NCBI GenBank assembly: GCA_016302215.1
Contig: JAEDNZ010000052.1
Location: forward strand, 1 to 11,670
DNA length: 11,670 nt
Source: Muribaculaceae bacterium
GTDB taxonomy: Bacteria; Bacteroidota; Bacteroidia; Bacteroidales; Muribaculaceae
Direction of reading: 5' to 3'
The notes below the pieces were generated by a model that searched no databases, had not been told where the DNA came from, and saw nothing but the letters and a program-made list of their open reading frames with translations. Position numbers and translations under genes: made by a program. Each line of letters starts with the position of its first letter. The stretch's first letter is position 1. This document shows, piece by piece, positions 1-6,810 of this stretch.

Positions 1-53
1 GGCGGCTGAAAAATATTTTTTGAGCGTATAAGCTGTATGTCGAGATTTGTCAC

Positions 54-61
54 TATCTTTG
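54..61 (+). promoter_or_regulatory. Possible -7 box of the uvrB promoter
   Basis: TATCTTTG matches the Bacteroidetes -7 consensus TAnnTTTG and lies 34 bases before the uvrB ATG, which would give a leader of roughly 28 bases. No TTG sits at the usual 17-23 base distance upstream; the nearest candidate, TTTTTTG ending at 22, is 31 bases away. The -33 half is therefore missing or degenerate. A 12-base A/T palindrome (9-20) lies further upstream and may just be an AT-rich promoter region. Only the -7 match is seen; the role is inferred. Confidence 0.5.
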
Positions 62-95
62 TAGGATAATACAAAGCCGACAATCTACCATCGTT

Positions 96-2189
96 ATGGA
101 TTTTAATCTAAGGTCAGAATATTCGCCTACGGGCGACCAGCCTCAAGCCATTGAGCAGCTGTGTCAAGGCATCGATGCGGGCGACAGCGCCCAGGTGCTG
201 CTCGGCGTCACCGGTTCGGGCAAGACTTTTACTATGGCTAATGTCATAGCGCGCGTCAACAGGCCCACGCTGATACTAAGCCACAACAAGACCCTCGCGG
301 CCCAGCTCTACAGTGAGATGAATAGCTTCTTCCCCGACAACGCCGTGGAGTATTTTGTGTCATACTATGACTATTATCAGCCGGAGGCATATATCCCCAG
401 CCTTGACAAGTATATTGAGAAGGACTTGATGATTAACGATGAGATAGACCGTCTGCGTTTGGCCACGACCTCAGCTCTGCTGTCGGGACGCCGCGATGTC
501 ATAGTGGTGTCGTCGGTATCGTGTCTCTACGGCATCGGCAATCCGGAGGATTTCAATGCCAATGTCATCTCTATCAAGGTGGGGCAGCGTATCGCCCGCA
601 ATGCCTTTCTGCGCCAGCTCGTGGGCGCGCTTTATTCGCGCAATGAGGTAGAGGCTAAGCGCGGCACTTTCAGAGTCAAAGGCGACACCGTAGATGTAAG
701 GCTCGCTTACGAGGAAATCACCCTGCGCATAGTCTTTTGGGGCGATGAAATAGAGAGCATCTGCACGGTGCACCCCACTGATGGTGTCAAATTCGGCGAC
801 TTTGACTGCTTCAACATTTACCCGGCAAATATCTTTGTCACTTCGCCGGCACGTCAGGCTGAAGCCATAAAGCAGATACAGCTCGATTTGGGCGTGCAGG
901 TGGAGAATTTCCGCAAGGAGGATAGGCTCCTTGAGGCTCAGAGGCTGGAGGAGCGCGTGACTTACGATGTGGAGATGATGAAGGAGATAGGCCACTGCCC
1001 CGGCATCGAGAATTACTCCCGATATTTTGATGGCCGCGAGCCGGGTATGCGCCCATTCTGCCTGCTGGATTATTTCCCTAAGGACTTTATGACGATAATT
1101 GATGAGAGCCACGTCACAGTGCCTCAAATCAGGGCTATGTATGGCGGTGACCTATCGCGCAAGCTCAATCTCGTGAACTATGGCTTCCGCCTTGAGGCCG
1201 CCCTTGACAATAGGCCGCTTAAGTTTGAGGAGTTTGAGCGCATGACGCATCAGGTGATATACGTGAGCGCCACGCCGGCTGACTATGAGCTGGACCTCTG
1301 CGGCGGTGTCGTGGTGGAGCAGCTCATACGCCCAACGGGTCTTCTTGACCCCGTCATCAAGGTAAGACCCACCGTTGACCAGGTCGATGACTTGCTTGAG
1401 GAGGTAGTGCTGCGCACCGAGCGCGGTGAGCGCACTCTCGTGACCACGCTGACCAAGCGCATGGCTGAGGAGCTCAATGACTACTTTGTCAAGCTTGGTG
1501 TCAAGGCGGCTTACATTCATAGCGATGTAGATACGATGGACCGCATTCGCATCCTCGATGACCTCCGCGCCGGCATATATGATGTGCTCATCGGTGTCAA
1601 TCTCTTGCGCGAGGGTCTGGACCTGCCCGAGGTGTCGCTTGTGGCTATCCTCGATGCCGACAAAGAGGGTTTCCTGCGCAGCCACCGCTCGCTGACACAG
1701 ACCGTGGGGCGTGCGGCTCGCAACCTCAACGGAGAGGTGATAATGTATGCCGACACCATCACGCAGTCAATGCAGCAGACCATTGACGAGACCGAGCGTC
1801 GGCGTTCGCTGCAGCTCGCCTACAACGAGCAGCACGGCATCACACCCCAAGCTATCGTCAAGGCGCGCAATGCTATCGTTGGCCGAGAGCCGGAAGCCTT
1901 GCCGAAAGCCTTGCCGAAAGCCTCGCCGGTCAGCCGGAAGGCTGCCGGGCAGGCCAAGGGCTCTACTGTATATGCCTATGACTTATCTACGGAGGCAGGC
2001 CTCGCTGCCGACCCGGTGATACCATACATGACAGCCGATGAGCTCAAGCGCACTATCAGCCGCAAGCGCGAGGAGATGCTGCAAGCGGCCAAGGATATGG
2101 AGTTTATTGAAGCGGCACGCCTCCGCGATGAGGTGCTCAAATTGGAGCAGCGCCTCTCCACTATGGAGCACGGCCCGGCTAAAGCTTAA
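96..2189 (+). CDS. uvrB: UvrB, excinuclease ABC subunit B
   Basis: UvrB is the DNA-damage verification helicase of nucleotide excision repair. UvrA loads it onto damaged DNA and UvrC then incises. The 697-residue protein has all the family marks: Walker A GVTGSGKT (37-44), the strand-separating beta-hairpin around YYDYYQPEAY (90-99), the DEAD-like IDESHVT (335-341), helicase motif VI QTVGRAARN (535-543), and a C-terminal UVR domain (about 647-690) that binds UvrC. The ATG at 96 gives the standard UvrB N-terminus. It is some 20 residues longer than typical UvrBs because of a Pro/Ala/Lys-rich linker (about 598-622) between the helicase core and the UVR domain, partly encoded by a 12-base tandem repeat. 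The next gene starts 8 bases downstream, suggesting an operon. Identity is certain. Confidence 0.98.
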   Translation: MDFNLRSEYSPTGDQPQAIEQLCQGIDAGDSAQVLLGVTGSGKTFTMANVIARVNRPTLILSHNKTLAAQLYSEMNSFFPDNAVEYFVSYYDYYQPEAYIPSLDKYIEKDLMINDEIDRLRLATTSALLSGRRDVIVVSSVSCLYGIGNPEDFNANVISIKVGQRIARNAFLRQLVGALYSRNEVEAKRGTFRVKGDTVDVRLAYEEITLRIVFWGDEIESICTVHPTDGVKFGDFDCFNIYPANIFVTSPARQAEAIKQIQLDLGVQVENFRKEDRLLEAQRLEERVTYDVEMMKEIGHCPGIENYSRYFDGREPGMRPFCLLDYFPKDFMTIIDESHVTVPQIRAMYGGDLSRKLNLVNYGFRLEAALDNRPLKFEEFERMTHQVIYVSATPADYELDLCGGVVVEQLIRPTGLLDPVIKVRPTVDQVDDLLEEVVLRTERGERTLVTTLTKRMAEELNDYFVKLGVKAAYIHSDVDTMDRIRILDDLRAGIYDVLIGVNLLREGLDLPEVSLVAILDADKEGFLRSHRSLTQTVGRAARNLNGEVIMYADTITQSMQQTIDETERRRSLQLAYNEQHGITPQAIVKARNAIVGREPEALPKALPKASPVSRKAAGQAKGSTVYAYDLSTEAGLAADPVIPYMTADELKRTISRKREEMLQAAKDMEFIEAARLRDEVLKLEQRLSTMEHGPAKA
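1896..1931 (+). repeat. 12-base tandem repeat inside uvrB
   Basis: Two perfect copies of GCCTTGCCGAAA (1896-1907 and 1908-1919) are followed by a degenerate third copy to 1931. Because the unit is a multiple of three it stays in frame and encodes the repeating Ala-Leu-Pro-Lys of the UvrB linker. Such a repeat can gain or lose units by slippage without breaking the reading frame. Confidence 0.8.
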
Positions 2190-2197
2190 CTACGGCT

Positions 2198-4057
2198 ATG
2201 ACTGACACTTCAGCTATCGACTATGACCGCTTGAGAGCTACTGACTGGCTGCCAACGTCTGTCAAGGAGATGAAGGCGCTGGGATGGGACTATGTAGATG
2301 TGGTGCTTTTCAGCGGCGATGCATACATTGACCATCCGGCTTTTGGCGCTGCCGTAATCGGACGGTCGCTGCAAGCCGCGGGCTACAAGGTGGCAATAGT
2401 GCCTCAGCCTAATTGGCAGGACGATTTGCGCGACTTCCGCAAATTCGGCGCTCCGAGGCTATTCTTCGGCGTGTCGGCCGGCGCTATGGACTCTATGGTT
2501 AACCACTACACGGCGGCGCGCCGTCGCCGCTCTGACGACGCCTACACCCCCGGCGGTCGTCACGGCGCGCGTCCTGACTATCCCACGATAGTATATTCTC
2601 AAATCCTAAAGCAGCTGTATCCTGACACTCCGGTGGTGGCCGGTGGCATTGAGGCTTCGCTGCGACGCCTGTCGCACTACGACTACTGGCAAGACCGCCT
2701 GCGGCCTTCGATAATCATAGACTCCGGCGCCGATATGATACTCTATGGCATGGGGGAGCGCACGGTGGTGATGCTTGCTGACCGCCTTGACGCCGGTGAG
2801 AAAATAGCCGACATCACTGACCTGCCTCAATCTGTAATCCTGGCCTCGCGCCTTGAGATGGAGGTGGCCGCTGACAGCCCCGGCAATATCATACTCAACG
2901 ACTACGACAGCTGTCTCCGCCACAAGCACCTGCAGTCGCTCAACTTTAAACATATCGAGCAAGAGAGCAACAGCATGGACGGCGGCGCCACTATTTGGCA
3001 AGGCTATGACGAGAAGCGTGCCGTAAAGTGCAACCCTATGTTGCCTGCTATGCAGCCGGGCGAGATTGATATAGCCTTTGACCTCCCTTACACGCGTATG
3101 CCCCATCCGCGCTATCGCGGCAAGCACATCCCGGCCTATGAGATGATACGCCACTCCATCAATATGCACCGCGGGTGTTTTGGCGGCTGTGCTTTCTGCA
3201 CCATCTCGGCGCATCAAGGCAAGTTTATCGCCTCGCGTTCTAAGGCGTCAATCTTGCGCGAGGCGCGGCAGGTGACGGCGATGCCTGACTTTAAGGGGTA
3301 TATCACCGATTTGGGCGGGCCTTCGGCCAATATGTATGCTATGGGAGGACGCAATCGCGACCTGTGCCGCAAATGCCGCAAGCCTTCATGCCTCCACCCG
3401 GTGGTGTGCCCTAATCTTTGTAATGACCATAGGCCGCTGCTTGACATTTACCACGCCGTAGATGCCTTGCCCGGCGTGAAGAAATCATTCATAGGCAGCG
3501 GTGTCCGCTATGACTTGTCAATGCATCGCTGCGGCATCGCTGAGATAGATGCCGCCAATCGCCGATACAATGAGGAGCTAATCACTCACCATGTGTCGGG
3601 CCGCCTCAAGGTGGCGCCGGAGCACACACAGGATAGTGTCCTTGACGTTATGCGCAAGCCTTCGTTTGCCCTCTTTCATGAGTTTAAACGCCTCTTTGAC
3701 GATGTCAATCGTCGCCACGGTTTGCGCCAGCAGCTCATCCCTTACTTCATCTCTTCACACCCAGGGTGCAAGGAAATAGATATGGCGCTGCTCGCCGTTG
3801 AGACCAAGCGCATGGATTTTCACCTGGAGCAGGTGCAGGACTTCACGCCCACGCCTATGACCGTAGCCTCAGAGATATACTATTCGGGGGTGCACCCATA
3901 CACGGGTCAACGCATATACTGCGCCACGCGGCCGGAGGAGAAGCTCGCTCAGCGCAAATACTTCTTTTGGTATGACCGTGCCTATCGTATTGACATCACA
4001 CGCTCGCTGCACCGCCTGCATCGCCCTGACCTCATCTCCAAGCTCTTCGGCCGCTGA
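2198..4057 (+). CDS. YgiQ family (UPF0313) radical SAM protein
   Basis: This 619-residue protein belongs to the YgiQ/UPF0313 radical SAM family, whose reaction is not established as far as I know. The N-terminal part (about 15-190) contains the family's conserved WDYVDVVLFSGDAYIDHPAFG stretch (30-50) and resembles a cobalamin-binding-like Rossmann region. The radical SAM core carries the cluster-binding CxxxCxxC as Cys327, Cys331 and Cys334 in HRGCFGGCAFC. A second cysteine group (Cys390, 393, 398, 404, 408) lies in the core and could bind another metal site; that is inference. It follows uvrB by 8 bases, so it is probably co-transcribed. Length fits the Bacteroidetes form; the E. coli protein is longer. 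Family assignment is firm, function unknown. Confidence 0.93.
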   Translation: MTDTSAIDYDRLRATDWLPTSVKEMKALGWDYVDVVLFSGDAYIDHPAFGAAVIGRSLQAAGYKVAIVPQPNWQDDLRDFRKFGAPRLFFGVSAGAMDSMVNHYTAARRRRSDDAYTPGGRHGARPDYPTIVYSQILKQLYPDTPVVAGGIEASLRRLSHYDYWQDRLRPSIIIDSGADMILYGMGERTVVMLADRLDAGEKIADITDLPQSVILASRLEMEVAADSPGNIILNDYDSCLRHKHLQSLNFKHIEQESNSMDGGATIWQGYDEKRAVKCNPMLPAMQPGEIDIAFDLPYTRMPHPRYRGKHIPAYEMIRHSINMHRGCFGGCAFCTISAHQGKFIASRSKASILREARQVTAMPDFKGYITDLGGPSANMYAMGGRNRDLCRKCRKPSCLHPVVCPNLCNDHRPLLDIYHAVDALPGVKKSFIGSGVRYDLSMHRCGIAEIDAANRRYNEELITHHVSGRLKVAPEHTQDSVLDVMRKPSFALFHEFKRLFDDVNRRHGLRQQLIPYFISSHPGCKEIDMALLAVETKRMDFHLEQVQDFTPTPMTVASEIYYSGVHPYTGQRIYCATRPEEKLAQRKYFFWYDRAYRIDITRSLHRLHRPDLISKLFGR

Positions 4058-4063
4058 TATCGT

Positions 4064-4086
4064 AGCCGCTGCAAGCCGTCGCGGCT
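4064..4086. terminator. Weak inverted repeat in the convergent junction
   Basis: AGCCGC (4064-4069) and GCGGCT (4081-4086) form a 6-bp stem with an 11-base loop, between the ends of the ygiQ-like gene and the AraC-type gene, which converge here. The 36-base junction must hold termination signals for both strands unless they lie inside the genes. No T-run follows on either strand, so this is only a candidate. Confidence 0.22.
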
Positions 4087-4093
4087 CTCCGGA

Positions 4094-4657
4094 TTACACC
4101 TGGCAGAGGCTCTTGCGCGAGGGTGGCAGTTGCATATATTGCGACGGCGTCAAGCCCGTCACAGCCTTAAACTGCCGCGACAGGTGTGCCGTGCTCGAAT
4201 AGCCCGTGCGGAATGCTATCTCGCCCAGAGTCAGTTCTTTATAGCTCATCAGCTCCTTGACCCACTCCACGCGCTGGGCTATGTGATACTTCTCGATAGT
4301 GCGCCCCTCACGTGCCGTAAACGCCCGCGACAGTGACTCATACGGCATAGCCAAATGGCGCTCCAGACATGCCGACATATTCAGACGGCACTCGTCTTCT
4401 TGCCGCACATGGTGTATGACGGCCGCCTTGATGCGCTCCACAAGGGCGTCTTCGCTGTTTTCGAGGCGCTCAAATCCCTCCGCGATTAGCGCTTTGTCGA
4501 GCGCGCAGAGACCCTCAGGCGTGAGCGTTGAGGCATTGACGGTGACCTCGCCGAGCGATATTGACATTACGCTGATGCCGGCCTGCTCAAAGCAGCGCCT
4601 GACGGCGGCCATGCAGTGATGGCATACCATATTGCGTATGGCTATGGCGGTAATCAA
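4094..4657 (-). CDS. HMA-like/AraC-type transcriptional regulator
   Basis: This 187-residue protein has two parts. Residues 1-65 look like a heavy-metal-associated (ferredoxin-like) domain, with MVCHHC (10-15) matching its MxCxxC metal site. Residues about 75-178 form an AraC-family DNA-binding domain; the second helix-turn-helix (about 143-165, LTLGEIAFRTGYSSTAHLSRQFK) and the closing GLTPSQY are classic. I know this two-part arrangement from other Bacteroidetes regulators. No ATG lies upstream of the MxCxxC motif, and an in-frame TAA sits at 4691-4693, so TTG at 4657 is the best start; the ATG at residue 10 would remove the domain's first strand. It lies 39 bases after trpS, probably on the same transcript. 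Metal or thiol sensing is inferred; no transporter target is in the window. Confidence 0.85.
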   Translation of the reverse strand: MITAIAIRNMVCHHCMAAVRRCFEQAGISVMSISLGEVTVNASTLTPEGLCALDKALIAEGFERLENSEDALVERIKAAVIHHVRQEDECRLNMSACLERHLAMPYESLSRAFTAREGRTIEKYHIAQRVEWVKELMSYKELTLGEIAFRTGYSSTAHLSRQFKAVTGLTPSQYMQLPPSRKSLCQV

Positions 4658-4696
4658 GGCGTATGCGCTCGGTTTGTGTGGGGGTATGTGTTACAG

Positions 4697-5764
4697 TTAT
4701 AAGGGTCTGATGCCCATGATTTCGCGCATCTCGCGCAGCGTCTGCGAGGCGCGGGCGCGAGCCTTCTCGGCGCCTTGGCGCACCACGCGTGCCAGATATG
4801 ACTCGTCGGCAAGGATATCTTGCACTCTCTCGCGTATGGGGGTGGTCACGGCGAGGATATCTTCGGCGAGCTGTTTCTTGAGGTCGCCATAGCGTATTGA
4901 GCAGTCGGCGTAAGCCTGGCGGAAGTGGCTCACCACGTCGGGCGTAGATGTCAGCTCTAACAGCGTGAAGAGGTTGGCCACCGGCTCGCTCATGGGCGAG
5001 TTGGGCTCTTTGGGACCCTCGTCGGTGACGGCGCGCATCACTTTTTTGCGCAGCACTTTGGGGTCGTCGATGAGGTAGATGCAGTTGCCTTCGCTCTTGC
5101 CCATCTTGCCGGAGCCATCAAGGCCGGGCACTTTGACCGGAGCGCCGCCGAAGTCAAAGTCAGTGGGCTCGGGGAAGAGGTCCACGCCATAGAACGAATT
5201 GAAGCGGCGGGCAAAACGGCGCGTAAGCTCCAGGTGTTGCAGCTGGTCTTTACCCACGGGCACCTTGGTGGCTTTTTGTATCAGGATATCCACGGCCATC
5301 AGGGTGGGGTAGGTGAGCAGGCCTGCGTTGACGCGGCGGTTTGAGTCGGTGCCGATGATTTGGCGCTCGATAGCGTCATCATCGCCATCGCCGGCTTCCG
5401 GTGAGCCCAGGCCGAGAGCTTTGCGAGCCTTGTCTTTAAACGAGGCGGTGCGCATCAGTTCGCCGATGCCCACATGCATATTGAGCAGGAGGTACATCTC
5501 TGCTATCTCAGGGATATCGCTCTGCACGAAGATTGTAGATTTCTCCGGGTCAAGGCCGGCAGCGAGATATTCGGCAAGAATGCTTTTCACGTTGGCGTGA
5601 AGCTGCTGTGGGTCGGGGTTGGTGGTCAGCGCGTGCAAATCGGCGATAAAGAAATTGCAGTCGCAGGTGTCTTGTATCTTTACGAATTTGCTTAGCGCTC
5701 CATAATAGTTGCCGAGGTGGAGGTTACCGGTCGAACGTATGCCGCTGAGTACGATATCTTTCAT
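4697..5764 (-). CDS. trpS: Tryptophanyl-tRNA synthetase
   Basis: TrpRS is a class I aminoacyl-tRNA synthetase that charges tRNA-Trp with tryptophan using ATP. The 355-residue protein has the HIGH-type motif NLHLG (14-18), the tryptophan-pocket region with AGLLTYPTLMAVDIL (147-161), VPVGKDQ (168-174), and the KMSKS-type loop GKMGKS (219-224). The C-terminal helical domain is complete. Between KARK (112-115) and VNAGLL (145-150), where relatives have only a few residues, there is an extra acidic stretch including DGDDD (126-130), about 25 residues net. It has its own promoter (5815-5845) with a leader of about 44 bases and no visible attenuator or T-box. The ATG at 5764 gives the expected N-terminus. 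Confidence 0.97.
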   Translation of the reverse strand: MKDIVLSGIRSTGNLHLGNYYGALSKFVKIQDTCDCNFFIADLHALTTNPDPQQLHANVKSILAEYLAAGLDPEKSTIFVQSDIPEIAEMYLLLNMHVGIGELMRTASFKDKARKALGLGSPEAGDGDDDAIERQIIGTDSNRRVNAGLLTYPTLMAVDILIQKATKVPVGKDQLQHLELTRRFARRFNSFYGVDLFPEPTDFDFGGAPVKVPGLDGSGKMGKSEGNCIYLIDDPKVLRKKVMRAVTDEGPKEPNSPMSEPVANLFTLLELTSTPDVVSHFRQAYADCSIRYGDLKKQLAEDILAVTTPIRERVQDILADESYLARVVRQGAEKARARASQTLREMREIMGIRPL

Positions 5765-5814
5765 TACAGTGAGTTTTAGTCTGTGTTATGCGTTGTGTCT
5801 ATTGAAATGTTTTG

Positions 5815-5845
5815 CAAAGATAAGCCTTTTTTGCTTATAGTGCAA
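5815..5845 (-). promoter_or_regulatory. trpS promoter, Bacteroidetes type
   Basis: On the minus strand TTG (5843-5845) and TATCTTTG (5815-5822) are separated by 20 bases, a very good match to the Bacteroidetes -33 TTG / -7 TAnnTTTG promoter. Transcription would begin near 5808, about 44 bases before the trpS ATG. It lies in the 101-base gap after the epimerase gene, so trpS need not depend on the glnN transcript. Confidence 0.75.
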
Positions 5846-5865
5846 TATAAAAAAGGCCGCGGCTC

Positions 5866-6780
5866 TTACTTCGATTGATAATCGGCTGCCATGGCGGCAA
5901 ATGTGCGGCGAAAGGCCTCGTCGGTAGCTATCGGCAGCGTCGTGATGCCCAGAGCTTGCTTTATGGCTGTGTTATCCACTACGAGGTCGCGTGTGAGCTT
6001 CTCCAGCCGCAAGGTGTCAAGCGGCAGCGGCATCACATCGCCTACTTTAGCTATTGCCTTGACGATGGGCTTGGGTATGCGCCATAGACGCGCCTTGCGC
6101 CCGGTGGCCTCGGCTGCCAAGGCTATGATGCGGGTGGTGGATAGCGGGGTGTCGTCAGCCACGGCAAAGGTGCCGCATACTTCGTGCCGCTCTATCACTC
6201 GGCTCACAATATGGCAGAAGTTGTCAATATACACAAATGAGTGTGTGTTTCTGAACGCTGCTAAGGGCCATGGCAGTCCGCAGCGCACCACATTGAAGAG
6301 CAACGGCAGATTGCCCTTGTTGCCCTCGCCGTAAATCATTGCCGGCCGCAGCACCACCACCTGCCGCCCGCGGCTGTGCCCGCGATTGTCGGCGATGTAT
6401 CGCTCGGCGCTCACCTTGCTGCGCCCATAAGGCGAGTCGGCAAATGCCTCCACGGCAATAGAGCTGACAAAGATATATGAGCTCACCGATGTGTGGCGGC
6501 AAAAGTAGTCGTAGGTCTGCGCCGTGAGGTCAACGTTGGCGGCCTGATATTGCTCCTCTGAGATGCTGTTGTCCAGGTCGTGAGCTATGGCGGCGGCGTG
6601 GATGATGGCATCGACGTGTGGCAGGCGGTCGCTGCGCATATCGTCCCACGAGTAAATGCCGCGGCTGTGGTCGGCCTTGCGCGACACGCCTATCACGCTG
6701 CAGCCGCCCTCCGTGAGATGCCGCTGCAGGTGGCTTGCCACAAAGCCGCGTATGCCGGTTATTAGCACCACTGCCGCCAT
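5866..6780 (-). CDS. NAD(P)-dependent epimerase/dehydratase
   Basis: This is a 304-residue extended short-chain dehydrogenase/reductase. A nucleotide-binding Rossmann motif lies at the N-terminus (TGIRGFVAS, 8-16), followed by HAAAIAH (61-67), the catalytic Ser (VSS, 105-107) and the YxxxK pair Tyr118/Lys122 in SPYGRSK. The later segments RPAMIYGEG (145-153), GNLPLLF (156-162), GLPWPL (168-173) and SFVYIDN (181-187) resemble enzymes acting on nucleotide-linked sugars, such as UDP-hexose 4-epimerases and WbpV-like 4-keto reductases for UDP-N-acetylquinovosamine. The last Gly of the usual GxxGxxG is Ala15. No glycosyltransferase is nearby, so the substrate cannot be named. It starts 30 bases after the purF-like gene, probably on the same transcript. 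Family firm, substrate unknown. Confidence 0.88.
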   Translation of the reverse strand: MAAVVLITGIRGFVASHLQRHLTEGGCSVIGVSRKADHSRGIYSWDDMRSDRLPHVDAIIHAAAIAHDLDNSISEEQYQAANVDLTAQTYDYFCRHTSVSSYIFVSSIAVEAFADSPYGRSKVSAERYIADNRGHSRGRQVVVLRPAMIYGEGNKGNLPLLFNVVRCGLPWPLAAFRNTHSFVYIDNFCHIVSRVIERHEVCGTFAVADDTPLSTTRIIALAAEATGRKARLWRIPKPIVKAIAKVGDVMPLPLDTLRLEKLTRDLVVDNTAIKQALGITTLPIATDEAFRRTFAAMAADYQSK

Positions 6781-6810
6781 ATTGCTCCTATGTCTGTGCG
6801 AGCCGGTGTG

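Noticed and set aside
9..20. AAAAATATTTTT palindrome upstream of uvrB as an operator
   Set aside because: A/T palindromes of this length are expected in AT-rich promoter DNA, and no SOS-type site known to me matches.
471..1127. Long minus-strand open frame inside uvrB (218 codons)
   Set aside because: It is fully antisense to well-conserved UvrB motifs and shows no domain; open antisense frames are common with this GC-rich codon use.
2606..3217. Minus-strand open frame of 203 codons inside the ygiQ-like gene
   Set aside because: It is a shadow of the radical SAM gene; the plus-strand frame carries the real motifs.
5765..5808. T-box or trp leader ahead of trpS
   Set aside because: The predicted leader is only about 44 bases, with no Trp-codon ORF and no T-box-like sequence.
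5840..5865. GC palindrome followed by T-run after the epimerase stop, as an intrinsic terminator
   Set aside because: GCCGCGGC cannot close a hairpin with a usable loop, so the T-run has no proper stem before it.
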